Of a stretch of 54,424 nt of DNA, positions 43,138 through 51,354 are shown piece after piece. Position 1 is the stretch's first letter, and every line of letters starts with the position of its first letter. Under the pieces are notes generated by a model. The model made no database searches, was not told where the DNA came from, and worked only from the letters and a program-made list of their open reading frames with translations. The stretch spans positions 1 through 54,424 of the forward strand of contig JANQRD010000021.1 of assembly GCA_028284725.1 (NCBI GenBank), in the 5' to 3' direction. The position numbers and the translations under genes are program-made. This stretch comes from Allomuricauda sp. GTDB lineage: Bacteria > Bacteroidota > Bacteroidia > Flavobacteriales > Flavobacteriaceae.

Positions 43138-44076
43138 TTAGAAGCTGTAAACCACTTCCAAATTGTGTCCCTTCAGGGCCTTTCTGGCTTTTTCCAAATC
43201 TTGGGTAAAGCCCAAAATATATCCGCCACCTCCTGATCCACAAAGTTTCAGGTAGTAATCGTTGGTTTCTATGCCTTGCTTCCAAAGTTGGTGGAATTTG
43301 GAAGGAATCATCGGCTTGAAATGATCCAATACCACATGGGAAAGCTGTTTTAGATTTCCAAAAAGAGATTTCACGTTGCCATTCAAAAAGTCTTCCACGC
43401 AGGCATCGGTATGCTTTATGAACTGATTTTTGATCATGTTCCTAAAACCTTCCTGCTTCATGTTTTCCATAAAAATCTGCACCATGGGGGCCGTTTCCCC
43501 AGTCATGCCACTATCCAATAAGAAAACCGCACCTTTTCCCTTTTTGTTCTGGGAAGGAATGCTGGTGGATTCAATATTGTCTTTGGAATTGATTAATATG
43601 GGCAGACTCAAATAGCTGTTCAAAGGATCCAACCCAGAGGATTTGCCATGGAAAAAAGACTCCATCTTACCGAAAATCTCCTTGAGCCTCAACAATTTTT
43701 CACGGGTCAAATTTTCGAGAACCGTGATTTTATCCGTTGCATATTTGTCGTAAATAGCAGCTACCAAAGCTCCACTACTACCAATACCATACCCTTGGGG
43801 AATGGAGCTGTCGAAATACATTCCACTGGCCACATCTTTTTCCAGGGACCCTAAATCGAAGGAGACCAATCCGTTCTCCTTAGTTTCAAGTTCCCTCAAA
43901 TATTCGGTAAATGCTTTTAGGCTTTCATTTGACTTTTTTGCCAAGTCAGATGGATTTTCATCGGTTTTCAATGCGCCTTTAAAAAAGTTATAGGGAATGG
44001 AAAGTCCTTTGGAATCTTTGATAATGCCATACTCTCCAAAAAGTAGAATCTTAGAATAAAAAAGTGGTCCTTTCAT
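43138..44076 (-). CDS. Mevalonate kinase (GHMP family)
   Basis: Phosphorylates mevalonate with ATP in the mevalonate route to isopentenyl diphosphate. The GHMP ATP loop is PQGYGIGSSGALVAAIYDKY (about residues 93-112), and the C-terminal KLCGSGGGGYILGF is the third GHMP motif. The N-terminal KILLFGEYGIIKDSKGLSIP matches the KxxLxGEyxvl start. At 312 residues it has full length. It lies 71 bases after the decarboxylase gene in the same direction. Confidence 0.9.
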   Translation of the reverse strand: MKGPLFYSKILLFGEYGIIKDSKGLSIPYNFFKGALKTDENPSDLAKKSNESLKAFTEYLRELETKENGLVSFDLGSLEKDVASGMYFDSSIPQGYGIGSSGALVAAIYDKYATDKITVLENLTREKLLRLKEIFGKMESFFHGKSSGLDPLNSYLSLPILINSKDNIESTSIPSQNKKGKGAVFLLDSGMTGETAPMVQIFMENMKQEGFRNMIKNQFIKHTDACVEDFLNGNVKSLFGNLKQLSHVVLDHFKPMIPSKFHQLWKQGIETNDYYLKLCGSGGGGYILGFTQDLEKARKALKGHNLEVVYSF

Positions 44077-44147
44077 ATTGGTTTACTAAGGTACAAATAT
44101 TTTTGTTTAACCAAATCAATCATGTGTTAAACAATGGTCGGTTTTAA

Positions 44148-45233
44148 TTATTGCAACTTACGCGCTCCATTTCCAATTCGATCGCAAATATAATGTCCAT
44201 TCTCACAATGCGCAACCAATTCATCCTGAATAAATTGGATGGCCTGTTCTTTTACCGATTCAGGATACAGCACATGTACATTGGCACCTGCATCCAGGGT
44301 AAAGCATACCGGAACTTTTGTTTCTGCCCGATATGCCCAAATCTTGTTGATGATTTCTAACGTATCTGGTTTCATCAAAATGAAAGAAGGCCTGCTTGTC
44401 ATCATCATGGCGTGGAGCGTTAGTGCCTCACTTTCCACCAATGCCATAAAGCCTTCCAAATCGCCATTGGAGAAAACGCCTTGAAGTTGATCTAAATTGT
44501 GGTGCGCTTGTTCAAAACGCTTTAGGGCAAAGGGATGATCATGCATCAAATCGTGGCCCACGGTGCTGCTCACTTGTTTTTGACCTTTGTGCACCAATAA
44601 AATGGTATCGTGAAAATTCTTGAAAACGGAATCAACTGCAAACGGATATTTAATTCCGAACAGATCGGAACTCTCAGGAATCGACTCATGCGCTCCCCAT
44701 TGTATCAAATCGCCTTCTATGCTCCTACAGGCACTTCCGGAGCCCAACCGGGCCAAAAAAGAGGCTTTTTTAGTGAAAAAGTCATTTCCCATTTCTGCAG
44801 CCACTTTCTGTTCGATGTCCATAAGGCAAAGTGCCAAAGCGGCCATCCCACTTGCTGACGACGCTATACCACTGCTATGCGGAAAAGAATTCGAAGTCTC
44901 GATGGTGAAATCATAAGATTTCAAGAACGGAACATACTTTTCAATGCGTTCAAAAAATGTCTTGATCTTAGGTTTAAAGTCCGCTTTGGGCTCTCCATCC
45001 AAAAGGATATCAAAAGAAAAGTCGGAAGTCTCTTTTTCTTTTTTTTGATAGGTGACCGATGTGGTGGTGGCAGAGGCATCCAACGTAAAACTGATGGAAG
45101 GGTTGGCCGGTATTTGATTCGCTCTTTTTCCCCAATATTTCACCAACGCAATATTACTGGGGGCTTTCCAAGTCACTTTTCCCGATTGAGGTAATGTTCC
45201 GTAGCTGCCGGGCAAAAAGTCGTTTTCGGTCAT
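44148..45233 (-). CDS. mvaD: Diphosphomevalonate decarboxylase
   Basis: Converts diphosphomevalonate to isopentenyl diphosphate, carbon dioxide and ADP-phosphate. The 361-residue GHMP-fold protein has NIALVKYWGKRANQIPANPSI, the ATP loop FPHSSGIASSASGMAALALC, the LGSGSACRSIEG segment, and CFTLDAGANVHVLYP with the catalytic Asp region. It is the first gene of the minus-strand set; 92 bases upstream the divergent tspO gene begins. The presence of this enzyme implies a mevalonate rather than MEP route, as in many Flavobacteriia. Confidence 0.94.
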   Translation of the reverse strand: MTENDFLPGSYGTLPQSGKVTWKAPSNIALVKYWGKRANQIPANPSISFTLDASATTTSVTYQKKEKETSDFSFDILLDGEPKADFKPKIKTFFERIEKYVPFLKSYDFTIETSNSFPHSSGIASSASGMAALALCLMDIEQKVAAEMGNDFFTKKASFLARLGSGSACRSIEGDLIQWGAHESIPESSDLFGIKYPFAVDSVFKNFHDTILLVHKGQKQVSSTVGHDLMHDHPFALKRFEQAHHNLDQLQGVFSNGDLEGFMALVESEALTLHAMMMTSRPSFILMKPDTLEIINKIWAYRAETKVPVCFTLDAGANVHVLYPESVKEQAIQFIQDELVAHCENGHYICDRIGNGARKLQ

Positions 45234-45325
45234 TTAAAAAAGTTTGGGCAAAGATAAAGTAAGGGAATTGCTTCCTATGAAGTAGATATAAATAAATTCT
45301 TATTTTAGTCAGTGTTGCACCAACC

Positions 45326-45799
45326 ATGAATAAAAAAATCCTAAATATTGTCGTTGCCATCCTGATTTGCCTCTTGATAGGCTTTCTATCCAGTTTCGCC
45401 ACAAGAAGCTCTGTAAACGATTGGTATGTTACCCTCAACAAGCCCAGTTTTAATCCTCCCAACGATATTTTTGCCCCTGTTTGGACGGTGCTGTACATTT
45501 TAATGGGCACGGCAGCGGGAATCGTATGGTCCAAGGGGTTTCATCATATTTGGGTGAAAACGGCACTGTATCATTTTGGTTTCCAACTGCTTTTCAACGC
45601 GCTTTGGAGTATTGTCTTTTTTGGTTTGAAGAGTCCATTTTGGGCACTCTTGGTCATTTTAACGCTGTTGACCCTAATTATTCTGACTATTAAATGGTTC
45701 AAAATTGTGAGTAAGCTGGCGGCTTGGCTGTTAGTCCCTTACTTGCTATGGGTAGGCTTCGCCGCTGTCTTGAACTACAACATTTGGTTGTTAAATTGA
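45326..45799 (+). CDS. tspO: TspO/MBR-family membrane protein
   Basis: Five-helix membrane protein of 157 residues that binds porphyrins and related tetrapyrroles. The first loop has WYVTLNKPSFNPPNDIFAPVWTVLYILMG, the signature of the family (P-x-W-x-P-P-x-x-x-F-x-x-V-W-x-x-L-Y). Trp-rich helices follow, with FQLLFNALWSIVFFGLKSPFWALL. It stands alone, divergent from mvaD. Regulation by light or oxygen stress, known in other bacteria, cannot be seen here. Confidence 0.95.
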   Translation: MNKKILNIVVAILICLLIGFLSSFATRSSVNDWYVTLNKPSFNPPNDIFAPVWTVLYILMGTAAGIVWSKGFHHIWVKTALYHFGFQLLFNALWSIVFFGLKSPFWALLVILTLLTLIILTIKWFKIVSKLAAWLLVPYLLWVGFAAVLNYNIWLLN

Positions 45800-45826
45800 T
45801 TTCCGTTTGGTTCAATCTCCATTTAC

Positions 45827-46366
45827 TTAAATCTCTTTTGCCATTTCAATCAGTTTTTGCACGGTTTTTAGATTGCGTGTGGTAGCCTGTACCTGTAGTT
45901 TTTGTTCAATAAGGTTATTGTTGAGCTTTGCCTTACCATAGCCTGCTTTGCAATTAAGATACACACAACTGTCTGTAATATGAAAATCCTCTTTATCGTA
46001 AGTGATTTTGTTGAATTCACCCACCAATTGCTCATCAGCGGGCTTTTTGAGCAGCACAAAGTATAAACCCTTCGTTTCGGTTTCAGTTGAAAATGGATTT
46101 GCATTTAAAATCAATTCCAACGCCTCCTCTGTCATGATCAATGTGGGCACTTCAAAACCGAAATCTTTCAAAATAACATCCTGCAATTTGTTCTGAAGTT
46201 GCTCCCTGGATGACACTTTGCTTTTAAAAATAATGTTCCCACTTTGTATGTAGGTCCTCACTTGGGAAAATCCATTTTTTTCGAGACTTTCCCTCAAATC
46301 TGCCATTTTAATTTTCTTTTGGCCACTTACATTTATACCCCTCAAAAGCGCGATGTAATTTTTCAT
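45827..46366 (-). CDS. DUF1697 protein
   Basis: Cytoplasmic protein of 179 residues with the DUF1697 signature: YIALLRGINVSGQKKIKMADLRESLEKNGF at the N-terminus, TYIQSGNIIFKS next, and a C-terminal VQATTRNLKTVQKLIEMA. The family is widespread and of unknown function. It ends convergent to tspO and is divergent from glpK with 71 bases between the starts. Confidence 0.92.
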   Translation of the reverse strand: MKNYIALLRGINVSGQKKIKMADLRESLEKNGFSQVRTYIQSGNIIFKSKVSSREQLQNKLQDVILKDFGFEVPTLIMTEEALELILNANPFSTETETKGLYFVLLKKPADEQLVGEFNKITYDKEDFHITDSCVYLNCKAGYGKAKLNNNLIEQKLQVQATTRNLKTVQKLIEMAKEI

Positions 46367-46437
46367 AAGTATTACTTGGTAAGATTTAATTTACTCCGAT
46401 TTATTTTAGTAATTTCAGAGGCATTAAAATAACCAAA

Positions 46438-47934
46438 ATGAATCAATACATCCTAGCCTTGGATCAAGGCACCACCAGTTCCCGAGCTGTAGTTTTTGAC
46501 AAAAAGGGAACGATAATCTCCGTAGCCCAAAAAGAATTCACCCAAATATTCCCAAAACCGGGATGGGTGGAGCACGATGCCAATGAGATTTGGGCCACAC
46601 AAGCTGGAATGGCAGCTGAAGCCGTGAGCAAAAAAGGGTTGAAAGGGGAGCAAATGGCAGCGATTGGTATCACCAATCAGCGTGAGACTGTGGTGGTCTG
46701 GGATAGAAATACAGGCGAACCCATCTACAATGCCATCGTATGGCAAGATAAACGTACGGCAGCTTATTGCGACGAGCTCAAAAGCCAGGGGAAATCCGAT
46801 ATGATTCGGGAAAAAACCGGTTTGGTCATCGACGCTTATTTTTCAGGGACCAAAGTAAAATGGATTCTGGACAATGTGGAAGGGGCACGTGAAAAAGCTG
46901 AGGCCGGGGACCTGGTTCTGGGCACGATTGATACTTGGCTGATTTGGAAAATGACGGAAGGGGCGCTTCACATTACCGACGTGACGAATGCCTGCCGTTC
47001 GCTCTTATTCAACATCAACACCATGGATTGGGACGATGAGTTATTGGAACTTCTTTCTGTTCCAAAAAGCATGCTTCCAGAAGTGAAGCAATCCAGTGAG
47101 GTCTATGGACATACCAGTCCCAATTTCTTTGCGGCAAAAATTCCTATTGCCGGGATTGCGGGAGATCAACAAGCTGCCCTCTTTGGGCAAATGTGCACTA
47201 AGCAAGGGATGGTAAAAAACACCTATGGTACGGGTTGTTTTATGCTGATGAACATTGGTGAAAAACCTATTGTATCCAAAAATAATTTGCTTACAACAGT
47301 GGCTTGGAAGATAAATGGCAAGACCCATTATGCATTAGAGGGAAGCATTTTTATTGCTGGAGCTGTGGTGCAATGGTTGCGGGATAGTCTTAAAATCATA
47401 AAAACTTCTTCTGAAGTGGAACAATTGGCAGGGTCCGTGGACAGTTCGGAAGGTGTGTACTTTGTACCGGCCTTTGCCGGATTGGGTGCTCCCCACTGGA
47501 ACCAGCATGCCCAGGGAACCATTTTTGGGCTAACACGGGGAAGCACAGATGCACATATCGCGAGGGCGGCTTTGGAATCCATAGCCTACCAGACCATGGA
47601 CATCTTGAAGGCAATGGAAGCGGATTCAGGAATTTCCATCAAGGAACTTCGAGTCGATGGCGGCGCTACTGTAAACAATATGCTGATGCAGTTTCAGGCT
47701 GATGTCCTCAACACCGTGACCATTCGTCCAAAGATTGTGGAGACTACCGTAATGGGAGCTGCATACTTGGCAGGATTAGCCGTAGGTTATTGGGAAAGTG
47801 CTGAAGAGATTCAAGATATTTGGCAAACAGATGTGCATTTCAATCCATCCCAGGAAAGGGAATCCATTGAAAAGGGAATCCAGGGTTGGTACAGAGCCAT
47901 CAACGCTTTGGAACACTGGACAAAAAATAACTAA
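46438..47934 (+). CDS. glpK: Glycerol kinase
   Basis: Phosphorylates glycerol to glycerol 3-phosphate with ATP. The 498-residue FGGY kinase begins with [18 protein letters not shown], and shows [56 protein letters not shown] and the C-terminal [21 protein letters not shown]. The glycerol facilitator gene follows after 12 bases. No glycerol-3-phosphate dehydrogenase is next to them in the window. Confidence 0.97.
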   Translation: MNQYILALDQGTTSSRAVVFDKKGTIISVAQKEFTQIFPKPGWVEHDANEIWATQAGMAAEAVSKKGLKGEQMAAIGITNQRETVVVWDRNTGEPIYNAIVWQDKRTAAYCDELKSQGKSDMIREKTGLVIDAYFSGTKVKWILDNVEGAREKAEAGDLVLGTIDTWLIWKMTEGALHITDVTNACRSLLFNINTMDWDDELLELLSVPKSMLPEVKQSSEVYGHTSPNFFAAKIPIAGIAGDQQAALFGQMCTKQGMVKNTYGTGCFMLMNIGEKPIVSKNNLLTTVAWKINGKTHYALEGSIFIAGAVVQWLRDSLKIIKTSSEVEQLAGSVDSSEGVYFVPAFAGLGAPHWNQHAQGTIFGLTRGSTDAHIARAALESIAYQTMDILKAMEADSGISIKELRVDGGATVNNMLMQFQADVLNTVTIRPKIVETTVMGAAYLAGLAVGYWESAEEIQDIWQTDVHFNPSQERESIEKGIQGWYRAINALEHWTKNN

Positions 47935-47946
47935 ATCACTTTTTCC

Positions 47947-48675
47947 ATGACTCCTTTTATCGCTGAAATTGTTGGCACTTTTTTATTGATGCTATTGGGA
48001 TGTGGCGTAAACGCCAATGTATCCCTAAAAAAAACCTATGGTAACGGATCTGGTTGGATCGTTATCACAACAGGATGGGCTTTTGCTGTTTTCACTGGAG
48101 TGGTCGTGGCCGGCCCTTACAGTGGTGCACACATAAATCCTGCTGTAACGATTGGTCTTGCATTGGCAGGAGAGTTTTCAGTCTATGATGTGCCAAGCTA
48201 TATCCTTGCCCAATTTATCGGTGCGATGCTGGCAGCCTTTTTGGTCTGGCTTATCAATAAGGATCATTTTGATGCCACCGAAGATGGCAATACCAAAAGA
48301 GGGGTGTTTTGTACCGCTCCAGCAATACCCAATACCTTCTTAAATCTTTTGTCAGAGTTGACCGGAACTTTTGTTTTGATTTTTGCGGTTCTTTATTTTA
48401 CCGATGCCGTGGCAACAAAAGACAATACCATTATTGGGCTGGGGTCTTTGGGGGCACTGCCCGTGGCATTAATCGTTTGGGGTATAGGACTCAGTCTTGG
48501 TGGCACTACAGGATATGCCATTAACCCTGCGAGGGATTTGGGCCCTAGGATAATCCATGCACTGCTCCCCATCAAAAACAAAGGCTCGAACGGTTGGGGG
48601 TATTCTTGGATTCCTGTTATTGGTCCTATTCTGGGTGGTGCACTTGCTGCTGGGCTTGCTCTATTGTTAGGCTAA
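47947..48675 (+). CDS. glpF: Glycerol facilitator (aquaglyceroporin)
   Basis: MIP-family membrane channel of 242 residues with six helices and two NPA loops: GAHINPAVTIGL (about residue 60) and GYAINPARDLGPR (about 191). The Asp after the second NPA-Arg (NPARD) is the residue that marks glycerol facilitators versus water channels. Co-transcribed with glpK, so it supplies glycerol to the kinase. Its stop overlaps the stop of the convergent flavoprotein gene by four bases. Confidence 0.96.
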   Translation: MTPFIAEIVGTFLLMLLGCGVNANVSLKKTYGNGSGWIVITTGWAFAVFTGVVVAGPYSGAHINPAVTIGLALAGEFSVYDVPSYILAQFIGAMLAAFLVWLINKDHFDATEDGNTKRGVFCTAPAIPNTFLNLLSELTGTFVLIFAVLYFTDAVATKDNTIIGLGSLGALPVALIVWGIGLSLGGTTGYAINPARDLGPRIIHALLPIKNKGSNGWGYSWIPVIGPILGGALAAGLALLLG

Positions 48676-49943
48676 GTTTCTGATGTTATGGCTTGCGCCG
48701 CGATGTAAGCTCCGGTCCATGCATTTTGAAAATTGAAACCTCCGGTTATAGCATCCACATTGATGATTTCTCCAGCAAAATAAAGTCCGGGGAACAACTT
48801 GCTTTCAAAAGTCTTAAAGTTGATTTCTTTTAAATCCACCCCGCCAGCGGTCACGAACTCCTCCTTAAAGGTGCTTTTCCCTTCCACCTTAAAGGAGCAT
48901 GCGGTGAGCTGCTCGGCCAAATTTTGAAGCTTTTCTTTTGTAATCTCCGCCCATTTCAAGTCTTTTTCAATGCCCGCGGCCTTTATCAGGCTTGACCAAA
49001 GCCTTCTCGGAATCTCAACGGCATTGGTCCGCTGAATTGTTTTTTTTGCTTCCACCGCTTTTATTTCCTTTAGATAATTTACCATGGAGCCAGTGGTATA
49101 TTCCGGCACCCAGTTAACATTCACTCGAAATAGGTATCGATAATCATGAAGGATGTTGGCTCCCCAAGCCGAAAGTTTTAGGACTGCAGGGCCACTGAGG
49201 CCCCAATGCGTAATCAAAACCGGGCCTTCGGATTGTAAAACGGGCTCCTCTTTTGACACACTCTTGAGTTTAATATCAATTTTGGGCGAAAAAAGCTTCT
49301 TTGCCGGTATTTCAATGGATGCATAGGTACTAATTCCTTGCATTCCATCAATACGTACATCATTGATGTTAAAGGTAAATAAAGAAGGAACTGGAGGCAC
49401 AATGGTATGTCCCATTTTTTTCAATAGCTGCCAAATTTTAGGATTGCTTCCCGTGGCCAACAGTAGTTTTTTGGAATAATAATGTTTGTTCATGGTGGTC
49501 ACCTGCCACCCAACACTTTTGTTTCTTTGGAAGCTTTTTACCGAACTGTTTTTTAGAACTTTAATTCCAAGCCTTTTTGTCTCGTTTACCAAACAGTCAA
49601 TTATGGTTTGGGAAGAATCACTTTTGGGAAAGACCCTTCCATCTTGCTCAATTTTTAGTGCAACACCACGTTCCTCAAAAAAAGCTATCACATCCATTGG
49701 GGCATGGGTATGAAAAGGGCCTAAAAGTTCCTTTTGACCCCTGGGATAATTGGTGACCAGTTCATGCACCGAAAACTCACCATGGGTCACATTGCAACGA
49801 CCTCCTCCCGAAACCTTTACTTTGGAAAGTACATTTTTCCCGCGTTCAAAAATGGCAACCTTGAGATGTGGCTCCCTTTCAACAATATGAATTGCTGCAT
49901 AAAAACCGGCCGCACCTCCTCCAACAATAATAACATCAAACAT
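48672..49943 (-). CDS. HI0933/YhiN-family flavoprotein
   Basis: FAD-binding protein of 423 residues. The N-terminal VIIVGGGAAGFYAAIHIVE is a Rossmann motif, SGGGRCNVTHGEF and LLATGSNPKIWQL follow, and the C-terminal LYFAGEIINVDAITGGFNFQNAW closes the FAD site. The family (often called BaiN/HI0933-like) is of uncertain role. Start ATG 49943 is preferred over the TTG one codon upstream, because ATG overlaps the stop of the upstream gene by one base (TGATG). Not obviously linked to glycerol use. Confidence 0.92.
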   Translation of the reverse strand: MFDVIIVGGGAAGFYAAIHIVEREPHLKVAIFERGKNVLSKVKVSGGGRCNVTHGEFSVHELVTNYPRGQKELLGPFHTHAPMDVIAFFEERGVALKIEQDGRVFPKSDSSQTIIDCLVNETKRLGIKVLKNSSVKSFQRNKSVGWQVTTMNKHYYSKKLLLATGSNPKIWQLLKKMGHTIVPPVPSLFTFNINDVRIDGMQGISTYASIEIPAKKLFSPKIDIKLKSVSKEEPVLQSEGPVLITHWGLSGPAVLKLSAWGANILHDYRYLFRVNVNWVPEYTTGSMVNYLKEIKAVEAKKTIQRTNAVEIPRRLWSSLIKAAGIEKDLKWAEITKEKLQNLAEQLTACSFKVEGKSTFKEEFVTAGGVDLKEINFKTFESKLFPGLYFAGEIINVDAITGGFNFQNAWTGAYIAAQAITSET

Positions 49944-50695
49944 CAACGCACACGCTCGGGAAAGTTGGTAATGATACCGTCCACCCCATAATCTTTCATT
50001 TTTTTAATATCATCCGGTTCATTTACCGTCCAAGTGTAAATTTTGAGTCCTGCCTCCTTCATTTTGGCAACATTTTCAGAAGTCAGGGTTTTGTAATCAG
50101 GATTGATGGCCTCGGCGTTCAATTCCTTGGCCGTTGTAATGGCACCTATGGGGTTTTCCTCAGTTAGAACAGCAATTTTGATGTGGTCGTTGACCTCTCT
50201 CATTTTTCGTAATTCATCCCATTTAAAACTGGAAATGATAAAGTTTTCCAGATGCCACCCTTCATCTTTTATAAAGGAATTCATGATTACATTCACTTCT
50301 TCTGCCGTATTCGCGCCTTTTAGTTCGATGTTCAGCGCGACTTTGTTGTCCATAAGTCGGAGTACGTCTTTTAGCAATGGTATTTTATGATTTCCGATAA
50401 GGACCAATTCACCAATACTATCCAAATTGTATTCCTCAATCAAACCTGTTCCATTGGTAAGTTTATCTACGGTCTCATCATGAAAAACCACGATTTCACC
50501 TGTTTTAATTTTGAAAACGTCGATTTCAATCATATCGACTCCTAAATCCATTGCTTTTTGAATCGAAGCCAACGTATTTTCGGTCTCATGTCCCATAGCT
50601 CCCCGATGCCCAATTACCAAAGGTTCAGAATCCGTCATAGTACAGCCATTAAGTAGAAAAATAGCGATTATTGTCAATAGTAGCCTGCCTTTCAT
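49943..50695 (-). CDS. Glycerophosphodiester phosphodiesterase lipoprotein
   Basis: Hydrolyses glycerophosphodiesters to glycerol 3-phosphate and alcohol. Start 50695 gives a lipoprotein signal with Cys18 (LLNGC); a longer frame to 50767 would bury it. The TIM-barrel active site has GHRGAMGHETENT, IEIDVFKTKxGE-type IEIDVFKIKTGEIVVFHD and WTVNEPDDIKKMKDYGVDGIITNFPE. At 250 residues it is a single-domain enzyme in the periplasm. It lies close to glpKF (opposite strand), which fits use of phospholipid-derived glycerol, but the two sets are not co-transcribed. Confidence 0.94.
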   Translation of the reverse strand: MKGRLLLTIIAIFLLNGCTMTDSEPLVIGHRGAMGHETENTLASIQKAMDLGVDMIEIDVFKIKTGEIVVFHDETVDKLTNGTGLIEEYNLDSIGELVLIGNHKIPLLKDVLRLMDNKVALNIELKGANTAEEVNVIMNSFIKDEGWHLENFIISSFKWDELRKMREVNDHIKIAVLTEENPIGAITTAKELNAEAINPDYKTLTSENVAKMKEAGLKIYTWTVNEPDDIKKMKDYGVDGIITNFPERVR

Positions 50696-50880
50696 TTCGC
50701 TTTTTTTGAACACCAAAAATACTACTTGAAACGAAATTAAAAATAAGCTACAACAATAGTAAAACACTGGAAAAATTCAACAATAAATTCATTATTGTTA
50801 TTCTTTAGTCCTCTTTTTTGTTAATTTGTTAAAAATTATTTAATACTTTTATCACATTAATAACCAATAAATTAACTAAC

Positions 50881-51300
50881 ATGTTTTCAAAATCTAATTT
50901 ACTGGCCACCTTGGTTGGTGCAGTGGTTATGTTTTTTTTAGGCTATTTGATCTGGGGTGTTGCTACCGCAGATTTTTTTGAAGAGCATTCTGTTGTGAAT
51001 GTGATGAGGGAGGTTCCTAATTTGGGATTGATAGCGTTGGGTAATGTAGTAGGAGCTTTTATTCTAAGTACGCTGTATAGCAAGTGGGCCAGGGGTCACC
51101 ATTCCCTAGGGCAAGGATTTCAATTCGGTGCTTTGATCGGTGCTTTTGTGGGAATTGCAATGGGACTTATTTGGTACGCCACCGCGAATTGGATGGATTT
51201 GACCGGACATGTAGCCGAGGCCGTTATTGATATTTTATATTATGGAATTGTAGGCGCTGTAATTGGTTTTGTGTACCAAAAAACAGCAGCTAAGGAATAA
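50881..51300 (+). CDS. Four-helix membrane protein of unknown function
   Basis: A 139-residue hydrophobic protein with four predicted helices (about 8-28, 47-65, 80-100 and 115-133) and no recognised domain. The N-terminal NLLATLVGAVVMFFLGYLIWG and Gly-rich later helices, such as FGALIGAFVGIAMGLIWYA, suggest close helix packing. It is transcribed alone; a weak TTG (50818-50820) and TACTTTTA (50844-50851) pair may be its promoter, and a good terminator follows at 51328. No function is assigned. Confidence 0.75.
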   Translation: MFSKSNLLATLVGAVVMFFLGYLIWGVATADFFEEHSVVNVMREVPNLGLIALGNVVGAFILSTLYSKWARGHHSLGQGFQFGALIGAFVGIAMGLIWYATANWMDLTGHVAEAVIDILYYGIVGAVIGFVYQKTAAKE

Positions 51301-51327
51301 GGAAAACTAACCGACCTTAAACCTTGG

Positions 51328-51354
51328 GCGGATTGCTATGCAGTCCGCTTTTTT
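51328..51354 (+). terminator. Terminator after the 139-residue membrane protein gene
   Basis: GCGGATTGC-TAT-GCAGTCCGC gives nine pairs (one G-U) and is followed by TTTTTTATTTTTT. It lies 28 bases after the stop at 51300 and overlaps the end of the convergent amylase gene. Confidence 0.88.

Noticed and set aside
45154..45534. 126-codon minus-strand ORF over the tspO start
   Set aside because: It overlaps tspO and the mvaD start in another frame; both real genes have firm motifs.
50818..50851. TTG...TACTTTTA promoter-like pair before the 139-residue membrane protein gene
   Set aside because: The second box misses the final G of TAnnTTTG, and the spacing is at the upper limit in a very AT-rich stretch, so it is not listed as a feature.
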